Assembly (NCBI RefSeq): GCF_014805625.2
Contig: NW_023998433.1
Coordinates: forward strand, 1,349,297-1,413,296
Origin: Glossina fuscipes
Taxonomy: Eukaryota > Arthropoda > Insecta > Diptera > Glossinidae
Length of the DNA stretch: 64,000 bases
Direction of reading: 5' to 3'
The notes under the pieces were generated by a model. The model was not told where the DNA came from, ran no database searches, and saw only the letters and a program-made list of their open reading frames with translations. Numbering within the stretch: the first letter of the stretch is position 1; every line of letters starts with the position of its first letter. Position numbers and translations under genes: made by a program. Shown here piece after piece: positions 34,905 through 43,122 of the stretch.

Positions 34905-36388
34905 CGGATTGGATCAATTACTCCAAACAGGTGGAGTCATTTTTGAACTCAAAGCCATTTAACGGAAACTGCAACCATGATGCTGCTATTATGTCTAAAG
35001 CGATTCGCACGGCTGCTCATCTTTCTATTCCTCAATCCAACACCTCTTTTAAACGAGCTAGGGTTCCATGGTGGAACAACACGCATTCGTTTTTGAGGAA
35101 AAATAAGATGGATCTATGGCACCGCTTTAAGAGATGTCCTGATCAGAATCACTTGTTATTATACAAAAAGGCCAATGCTCTATTCAGGAAGGAATTACGG
35201 AAATCAAAGGCCCTTAGTTTCGAACTTTTCTCGAGACGAATTCACAGAAATACATCAATGAAAGTTGTCTGGAACAAAATCAACAGACTTAATGGGACTT
35301 CAAACCTGAACCAAATTTCTGCCATCTGCACTCCCAATGGAACTTTCACTGACGCAGATGAAATTTCTAATTACTTTGGAAAAGTGTGGTGCGAATACTC
35401 CTCTGACAGCAACTTCTCCAGTGCTTTCATTGAAAATAAAAGGATTCCAATATCTCCTTCAAATAATATCGATAGATGTGCCATGTTCCTGGAAAATTGC
35501 GTATCCACCTCAGAACTTGGAAGTTGTCTCTCCAATTTGAAGGGGAAGACACCTGGTCTAGACCGCATCTCATATCAAATGATCAGTGCTATGCCTAAGT
35601 CTAGTAAAAAGAAATTACTGGACCTATATAATACGGTATTTATGACTGGCCATACACCCTACATGTGGAAACTGGCAACAGTTGTTCCAATTCCAAAGTC
35701 AAAAAATGTCTCCATCGCATCTGATTATCGCCCAATTTCTCTTTTATCTTGCCTCTCTAAGGTTTTAGAGAAGATTATGGCATCTAGATTATCTTGGTTT
35801 CTTGAATCCAAGAACCTGATAACAAAGCAACAAGTTGGTTTCAAGCGGGGTAGAGGATGCATCGACGCACTGTTACATATTGATTATTTCACAAGCAAAG
35901 CAATTTCCGAACGAAATCACGTAACAATTCTCTCAATTGATTTCGAAAAAGCATTTGACAGAGTTGGTCTTCATGTTATCTTAAGACTCTTGAAATCATG
36001 GAATGTTGGACCCAATTTCTTCAACTACATCAAATCATTCATGTCGCATCGGCGGTTCAAAGTTAGAATCAACAATCATCTCTCTGATTCCTTTCCGCTA
36101 ATGAATGGCATTCTCTCTGTCACGCTTTTCCAGATCGCCTTCAACGAAATTAGTAAAATTCTTTGCCGTGTACCAAGAGTGGAACATTGTCTCTACGCGG
36201 ACGATGTATACATTTTTACAAATGAAAAAGACAACACGAAAGCAATCAACATCCTCGAATCTATTGCATGTGAGATCTCCACATGGGCAAACTCGTCAGG
36301 GGCTAAAATTTCTATACAAAAATCAAAAAAAAATGCACATTTGTCGAAAACAAATGTGCGATGCAGGAAACCTACTGATGCATACTAA
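34905..36388 (+). pseudogene. I-clade ORF2, reverse transcriptase part
   Basis: RT motifs in order: GLDRISYQMISAM, ATVVPIPKSK with SDYRPISLLSCLSKVLEKI, QQVGFKRGRGCIDAL, LSIDFEKAFDRVG (catalytic Asp, near 35940), then LMNGILSVTLFQIAFNEIS and the catalytic CLYADDVYIF (near 36194). In the usual ...GVPQGSPLSP.LF... motif, about five residues between NGI and LSVT are missing, an in-frame deletion that should kill the enzyme. The frame is lost in the A9 run at 36328-36336; homologous residues continue in another frame to about 36458 (LPALNMQTLHVLGLTFSN). Confidence 0.85.
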
Positions 36389-36575
36389 GGACTTACCAGC
36401 ACTAAATATGCAGACGCTCCATGTTCTCGGGCTCACGTTTTCAAACAATTATCGTTAGAAAGCACACTGCCTTCGGTTAAAAAACTCCCTTTTAAGAAGG
36501 GTAAATTTCATACAGTACGTTGCTTGGAGAAGCCATGCGCTTATTAACACTATCGCTTATCTTACCAAAATTCTT

Positions 36576-37796
36576 GTGTTAAGCAAGATTGACTATGCTT
36601 TGATAATTTATGGCAATAGCTGCAAATCTAATTTCAACATCCTTAAACTGGTCTATCACCAAGCCATTAGAGCATGTTGTTATGCTTTTCGGACGACGCC
36701 CATAAATGATATTATAATTGAAACTGGTCTCCCAACTTTAGAAAATAGACTGTATGAGTTAAAAGCTAAAATAGTCCCTAAGCTTTTTAATTCAAACAAA
36801 TCCATTCTCGGTGATGACGTAAGAAAAATTATTATTGCGAAGAAAATTCCAAAGTCACCATCTGCAATTGACCATTGTTTGTGCATCGCAAAGGAATTGA
36901 ACATTCCCTTAAAAATTTCCCGCTCTCTTGGTGTTAAACCTCCCTGGATTTTGAAAGATTGCTCTTTTGACATCTCACTGTCTATGCACAAGAACGAAGA
37001 TACTCCAAATTACGTCTTCAGGAATCTAATAGCTGAGAAAACCCAAGTATTGGACAATACTGGTTGGAATCTTTTGTACAAAGACGGCTCAAAATCTCCT
37101 GGTCTGCCTCCTGCTTGTGCGGTGGTAGATGGTACAGGACGGGTTCTTCTCAACCACATATTTCACGAAAGCACTTCAACTTTCATAACCGAAGCCAGAG
37201 CTATCCTTCACGCTGCCAACCTTGCCCATAAAAACAAACTCAAAACCGTCATTGTTACTGACAGTTTGTCTGTATTACAAGCTACCCGGAACCCTTCGAC
37301 TTCGAGATGGAGCACCATCAACAAATTAAGGAATATAATTACTACACCCGACGGAAAAATTAAAATGTTATGGGTACCAAGTCACATCGGTTTACTGGGA
37401 AATGAGTAGGCTGATCGAGCGGCAAAGTATGCTGCTTCTGCTCCTCTAATTATGGATGATGTCATGGAAAAGTTGGATCTTCAAAGATATATTGGAAGAA
37501 AAGTTAAAGAGAAAATTGCAGAGGGAAATTTACAATACCATCATCAACACTACTCTTGCATTAATCCTCAATTAACAATTGCAACTCACCAATGGATCCT
37601 GAAGAAGTCTTCTTCCCCAATCTGCTGTTGTGGAAAAACTCTTACTATAAAGCACATTCTCTGCGACTGCCTCAACTTTTCCTTGGCTAGAAGTATTGGA
37701 TTTGGAACGATTAACCCTTTGAACTTTCTACAATCAGCTTCAGAACAGAATATCAATTCAATATTTTACTTTATATCCGCCTTAGTGGCCGAGTAG
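36576..37796 (+). pseudogene. I-clade ORF2, RNase H and C-terminal part
   Basis: The frame carries LYKDGSKSPG (first Asp), FITEARAILHAANLA (Glu), VTDSLSVLQA (second Asp) and LWVPSHIGLLGNE, then a TAG at 37407-37409 followed in the same frame by ADRAAKYAA, the last RNase H motif. So all four catalytic acidic positions remain, with one nonsense change. Downstream is ICCCGKTLTIKHILCDCLNF, a Cys/His block typical of I-clade C termini. The apparent stop at 37794-37796 lies inside the inserted SINE. Confidence 0.85.
37760..37774 (+). repeat. Target-site duplication of SINE copy D, left copy
   Basis: AATATTTTACTTTAT, repeated exactly at 37964-37978. Confidence 0.9.
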
Positions 37797-37932
37797 GCAA
37801 GAGTCTCGACTAGCAACTCAATGGTCGTGGGTTCAAATCTCAAGTGCGGTAGAGTTTTTAATAAAGCCGAAAGCCTTAGATGCTAGTGCTTTTAAGAGTT
37901 TAGTCTTAGAATTTATTGTCTGGCTAAATTTC

Positions 37933-37963
<31 letters not shown>
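37775..37963 (+). mobile_element. tRNA-derived SINE copy D, full length, nested in LINE
   Basis: 189 bp between 15-bp duplications. The head ATCCGCCTTAGTGGCCGAGT carries an A box (TGGCCGAGTAGG, 37786-37797) and, 32 nt later, a B box (GGTTCAAATCT, 37830-37840); the overall layout resembles tRNA-Ser/Leu. The body is CAAGTGCGGTAGAGTTTTTA, then AAAGCCGAAAGCCTTAGATG, CTAGTGCT, TTTAGTCTTAGAATTTATTG, CTGGCTAAATTT and (TAA)n. The part from AAAGCC onward resembles the host LINE's own 3' UTR at 38023-38128. It is the most complete of five copies in the window (others 5098, 15500, 15663, 40858). Confidence 0.9.
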
Positions 37964-37967
<4 letters not shown>

Positions 37968-37978
37968 TTTTACTTTAT
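37964..37978 (+). repeat. Target-site duplication of SINE copy D, right copy
   Basis: AATATTTTACTTTAT, exact repeat of 37760-37774. Confidence 0.9.
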
Positions 37979-38003
37979 TAATACTACTAAACTTATTATC
38001 TAA

Positions 38004-38128
38004 TATCCATTTATTTAAATTAGAGCCGATAGCCTGTGTTGCTAGTGCTCAATGTCTTTTTTTTAGTCTAAGAATTCAATTCATTAGTCTAAAATTAAAA
38101 TAATAATATTATTATTAATAATAATAAT
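38004..38128 (+). other. 3' UTR and TAA tail of the I-clade LINE
   Basis: After the inferred original stop (38001-38003) the UTR runs to a TAA/ATT-rich tail. The segment from 38023, AGAGCCGATAGCCTGTGTTG then CTAGTGCT, TTTAGTCTAAGAATTCAATT and TCTAAAATTAAAATAATAAT, aligns block by block with the SINE's 3' half. This is the expected recognition region for the LINE reverse transcriptase. Confidence 0.75.
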
Positions 38129-38140
38129 AAATGCTTTCTT
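38129..38140 (+). repeat. Target-site duplication of the I-clade LINE, right copy
   Basis: AAATGCTTTCTT, exact repeat of 34893-34904. Confidence 0.85.
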
Positions 38141-39269
38141 ACAATATCAATGCATTGATTTATGATATAAGTATTTAAGTATCTACACAAATTTTTATTG
38201 TATTTTAACAGCTTATTTTTTACTTGCAGAAATTATTATTACTACGCAATTTTTCAGTTCTGTCTTATATCTTTAAATTTAAATTTTATTTTCTATATTT
38301 TTATTACATTTCTTTTACAGTCATGCTGCTTAAACATTTGAATGTTCTTAATGTAATTCTGTGGGTGGATTTTAGATTTATTTTTATTTTCTAGAATTTT
38401 TCGATTGGTTTTCTTTTCTTTTGGCGATATATTTAAAAAAAAAATTTTTTTGTTTTTTCTTATCGCTTATCGTCTATTATTGGTTCTGCATTTAATTTTA
38501 TATAAAATAAATTGAAATTAATCGGAAAAGGATGCATACTAGCAGAAATAATTTTACTTTATAAAACTACTATAGAGTTTCCATTTTGCTTTAACTACGC
38601 ATCATACTAAAAGGTTACACTGCACCTTTCCTTGGTTACGGTTTCTTCTTGCAATTTGAAACTTTACTTCTTTATTATTTCTCCAAGAAGTTGTGTATCG
38701 TTGTAGAATATGGCAACCAGTTTATAAAAAAAGAATGCAAGTGCTGTTCAATTTTTTAGATAAAGGCTTTTTAATACATGAAGACAAACAGACAAAAGAA
38801 GGTATTGTTTGATCACTTTACTGAATAACGTTTAATTTATTCCAACTCTCGTGAAATAGATCAAGTATCAAGTTCGTTTTTAACAAAATTTTGATTTACC
38901 TACAGCTATCTTTTGGGGACCCAGGCTCTTTCACAAAAATAACTAGAAAAATTGAAATCATTGCTGTAGCTCTGGAAGTTATTAAGCCACGTTCTCTTCA
39001 AAAATTATGATTTTACAATTGTTAGAAATATTTTCTCCATGGTTTAGCAACTTAAACATTTTCTATACAATTTATCTTTTTCATAATTCGTATTCGTAAT
39101 TTTAGTGGCTTCCGTTAATTTTGTTCCTTTTCACTGCTCAAGCAAATTAAAATGACCGAACACATTTCTTCAAGCCCGCCATCTTCCTTTTTTGTTCTTG
39201 CCTTCACATCATGAAGTTGGCTCTAGTTTTTTTGCTAAATGTCAAACCTATCTACGAGTGAAATCAGCA
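38141..39269. other. Non-coding stretch
   Basis: AT-rich; no gene or repeat recognised. Before the LINE inserted, this DNA directly followed position 34892. Confidence 0.45.
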
Positions 39270-39830
39270 AACTTACATATTGCAGGGTTGTATATGCAAC
39301 AAATCTTACATTATTCAATTGCATGTTACAATTCACATTGCACGAAGACTGAAAGAACGACGTGGAAGCAAAAAGGAGAATAGAAACGGCTACGTCAGCG
39401 TATATGACATATCAGAAAATTCTAGCAGGCCTGAAATGAGCTTATTCCTTCGCCTTCGTTTCATAAAATGCTTCCTATGGTCAGTACAGTTGCATGATGT
39501 AGAATCATGGACATTAAAGGTCAGTACAATGAGCACACTGAATGCCTTTGAGATGTGGTGTTACCGTAGAATCCTAAAAATCGTAGATCGCATATCCGAG
39601 TCCTGAGAAGACTTAACTCTAAGCGTGAGCTACCAAGGTATATTAAACAACGGAAAACTGTATATTTTGGACAAATGCTAGGTGGAGAAAAATTTGAAAT
39701 CCTACATTTAATATTCAAAGGTTGTATCGAAGGGCGTGGAGACTTGGGCAGAAATGTGGTGGCTGCGCAATATTTAAAATTGGACAGGGTTGAGAACAAT
39801 TGGTGAAATTATACGTATAGTAAGGAGCTG
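39270..39830 (+). mobile_element. Non-LTR retrotransposon C-terminal fragment
   Basis: The frame near 39430-39600 reads RLRFIKCFLWSVQLHDVESW, then STLNAFEMWCYRRILKI. This corresponds to the post-RT part of insect LINEs (...R.RF.KCYVWS.LLYG.E.WT...LEAFEMW.YRR.L.I...). Frame-broken pieces after 39605 still show YFGQML- and EGRGDLGRN-like motifs of the same region. It probably belongs with the RT fragment at 33380-34440, now separated by the nested I-clade LINE. Confidence 0.65.
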
Positions 39831-40599
39831 AGGGGACTTTTGAGCTTTAGTGAACAGTATAACTTAGGCAGTAATATTATGTAAAAATATGTGATCAGCT
39901 ATACCCAGTAATGTGGTAAAAGAGAAGAGAATCTTTTCATAATCATCATAAACTGTTCCTATCACTGATGAAGCGCAAAGCATGAACAAGTAACAAAAAC
40001 TCAACATACTATTGGGTATATTGGCCTTATCACCAACAGGTGTAACCCTTCCTCCTAAACAAATAAGAGATAAATAAAATATTCTCATTGTTATTAAATA
40101 ATTGAGAGAATAGGAGTATATACTTCAAGCGGAATAGTTCGTCTGCTCATTTGAGTGTGGCAGCAGAGAAGCATCGAGATGGGCGTAAAAGTAACCTCGT
40201 AAGACGAAGAAGGCCTCTGAAGAATGGTTCAAAGTCTCTTATCTTATCCGAAAATGCATAAATAAACGATTTCATGTATGTATTTATTAGAAAAGTGTAT
40301 AAAAATGTATATATATCGTTGGATGGAGATTTTTACAGAAGTTATGCGTCTCAAAAGCGAATTTCTGTACATTTTGAGGAAAATTGGTCTGATTTAAGAA
40401 AAACCTACCCACTTCCGCCTACCGTTACTTTGGAGTAATTGGTGTTTGAAGGCTACCCATAGCTGCCGGACAACGATTTTTACTTAGACACCTTTTCTGT
40501 TGTTGTGTCAAATATGACATAAGAAATGGAGAAAACCTCTGTGCGAAAGAGAGAACGCCCAATTGTTATAGTGCATCAACACTTAATTTTGTTTCAATC
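39831..40599. other. Non-coding stretch
   Basis: No gene recognised. The right-hand end may include the left part of element P copy e. Confidence 0.4.
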
Positions 40600-41095
40600 G
40601 TCCTAAAATACGCAGAAGCAAGCTTCAAAAATCCCATAATGCACCTGAACATGTTCGCTTGTTCATCTGCCAGTGCAGTATTTGTAATAAACTTTTTTCC
40701 GTTAGCGAAAATGAAGGTATCGCCTACAAATTTGCAAAACAATTTCAAAATGATGCAAACCGGTCAAACGACATGCCTATGCAAAAAAACTGTGTACACT
40801 ATCTCTTTACCCAAATACCATACAAATTTCCACTTTTGTTCTGAAATAGAAAAAATCGGCAGCCTGATTGGCTGAGTAGGCAAGAGTCTCGACTAGCAAC
40901 TCAATAGTCGTGGGTTCAACTCTCAAGTGCGGTAGAGTTTTAATAACGCCTTAAACGCCAGTGCTTCAAGACTTTTAGTCTTAGAATTTATTCTCTGGTT
41001 AAATTTATAATAATATTAATAATAATAATAATAATAATAACAATTACAGTGTTGGGTGTAAAAGATTCTGTCACGACCGAATATAATTTTCTTAC
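40600..41095 (+). mobile_element. Dispersed element family P, copy e, with SINE inside
   Basis: Shares GCAAGCTTCAAAAATCCCAT, AAAATGAAGGTATCGCCTAC, AAATTTGCAAAAC and GACATGCC with copy b. Its right end GTAAAAGATTCTGTCACGAC then CGAATATAATTTTCTTACT is interrupted on its left by SINE copy E (40858-41043). Confidence 0.6.
40858..41043 (+). mobile_element. tRNA-derived SINE copy E
   Basis: The head GCAGCCTGATTGGCTGAGTA holds an A-box-like TGGCTGAGTAGG, followed by B-box-like GGTTCAACTCT, CAAGTGCGGTAGAGTTTTAA, CGCCAGTGCTTCAAG, TTTTAGTCTTAGAATTTATT, CTCTGGTTAAATTTAT and a long (TAA)n tail. Near full length, with all blocks present. Inserted into a family P element, so the SINE is younger than that P copy. 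Confidence 0.85.
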
Positions 41096-41912
41096 TTTTT
41101 TTTTTAAATCGCTATCTATAAATACGTGAATCAAGTGTTTTTTTTTTTAGTTTCAAATTTACATAAGTTTGCCACAAAGTGCCTTAAATTAAAGAGACCT
41201 GCGTGAACTACTCCGCTGTTCAGGTTTATTTATTTTTTTTATTTTTAAAAATGGTTATTTCTTTTAATACTTAAGTATGTTAAAATTTTGCATCCAAAAG
41301 AAGAAATAAAAATATATATATATATTCATTTTTTAGACTGTAACAATGGTTTCGCCCATTGATCAATAAAATCATAAAAAAAGCTCTTAATATGTATATA
41401 TTAATTTTTCGTTTATTTACATGTGTAACTCACTAAAGCTTTCTCGACTAATAGACTTAACGTTATTTTCGACCACTTAACTTTTACTGTGTATTCGCAT
41501 AAATGAGATGTTTAAGAGATAAGAAATAACTGGAATGCATTAAATAATTAAGAATGAAAGATGAAAACAAAATCAGAAGATTTGTTAATTTCTTTATTTT
41601 GTGGTGAAATTATAATATCATCTTTGAAGAAACGGAAGGCCCGCAAAAACACAGTAACACAAAACATGTACACAGACTAATTAAAATTCTTATTGTTGCT
41701 TCTTTTATATTAATTCGTAGACATTTTAAACCTAAAATAATATTCAATCATAAAATCGTATAATTAATATTGTTAAGAAAGTATTCTTGCTCATGTTATA
41801 TATAAACAATCAATAAATCATAACATCATAAATACTTGTAATATAGCAACTAACACGTATTAAAATTGTACACATACGAATCTAGGGAGGGTAAATAAGA
41901 AAAGTTAAAAGA
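41096..41912. other. Non-coding stretch downstream of the LRR gene
   Basis: AT-rich, no gene seen on either strand. Confidence 0.5.
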
Positions 41913-41918
41913 TTTATT
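41913..41918 (-). terminator. Possible poly(A) signal of the LRR gene
   Basis: AATAAA on the minus strand, about 255 nt after the stop codon at 42174-42176. Other A-rich candidates exist, so assignment is tentative. Confidence 0.4.
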
Positions 41919-42173
41919 ACCAACAGAAAGGAAGAGTTAAGTTAAAGAAAGAAAGTAAAACTTAAAATATAAAGAAACAACGATTGAGAATATATTTTTT
42001 AAGTTGAAAATAAGGCACACTTCCTTTGGTTATGAAACTCATGAAGTTAGCATTAGAGAATTATAAAAAGTTTGTTAAATAATGCGACTGAAACTATTGT
42101 AATAATTATTAATGTCAAATTAGTTTTAGAGTGGGTTAAAGTCACTCACTCACGTACATATTCATGTGTACGT

Positions 42174-43086
42174 TTAAGGATTCTCTGGCGGATCTTCTGG
42201 CATTAAAAGGCTTTGCGGCGCATTGTTTATATTGGGCAAAACTTTAGAATGATAGTCCTCAGGCAGTGAATTCACTTGTGAATTTTCATCAATTAGAATA
42301 TTTGCAGGATGTGGTAGGGGCGATTCCTGATTTCCAACATTGTTAACCGCAGGTATATATTCCATTGTGGAATATTCGGCTTTCGGTATAGGCGATATTT
42401 TCGAATTTATCGCTATTTGTTTTGCTTGCGGGTCAGCTATATTGAAAACTAAAATTGAGGGAGTTGTATTATGTCCGGTCTCTAAAGCTTCCTCCTTGTT
42501 GTTTCCGTGAGTGATAGGTATAGTTCCCAATTTCTCTTCCGATTTTCGTACATGATCAAAATTGTAAACTGATATTAGAGAGGTTGGGATTGGCGTTGTT
42601 GTAGTTGTCGCTGACGGTCCTCCAGGCGTTGTCGCCTTCACTATACGACTGCCGTGTGTTAATAAAGAGTCGATTAAGGTATCATTTACTTCAGCACTAT
42701 AAATACTTTCAATATGTTGCAGAATTTCTGCAGGGACGGTTGCTGGTATTGTAGTTGTTGTTGATGTGGTAGGTAAATTAGTTGTGGTATCTGTGTCCAC
42801 ATTGGCTGCTTCTAATAGGTTGATTGAATTCATAATAGGTGAAGTTTTTATGGATGGTTGACCCAGTGGCGCTAGTAATGGTGGGAGCAATTCGTCAGCT
42901 TTCCTTTTCAGCTGATCATTTAGCAAAGGTATAATGCTTTTCGGTGGCAATACTATTAACATTTTACATAAATCCTCATAAACCTCGAAACATTTAGTAC
43001 GCAATCGTACCCGTCGTTCCGGATCAAGCATCACTGAACAAAACTCTTCGAGAAGCGAATTGCAACTTAAAGGATTATCTGTAAGA

Positions 43087-43122
<36 letters not shown>

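Larger units (their letters stand above)
34905..38128 (+). mobile_element. 5'-truncated I-clade LINE with nested SINE
   Basis: The body lies between exact 12-bp duplications (34893-34904 and 38129-38140). It holds ORF2 from just after the endonuclease: a VPWWNN block, reverse transcriptase (34905-36388), a post-RT linker, RNase H (36576-37409) and a C-terminal Cys/His segment (ICCCGKTLTIKHILCDC), then a 3' UTR and a TAA-repeat tail. RT plus RNase H plus a (TAA)n tail is the layout of the I clade. The SINE at 37775-37963 interrupts the last codons. Excising it with one duplication copy gives an uninterrupted end IFYFINTTKLII and stop TAA at 38001-38003. The 5' end (ORF1, endonuclease) is missing, as is usual after incomplete reverse transcription. 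Confidence 0.9.

Noticed and set aside
37786..37840. Possible functional tRNA-Ser/Leu gene
   Set aside because: A and B boxes are present, but the acceptor stem does not pair and the sequence recurs with a common tail and target duplications, so it is a SINE head.
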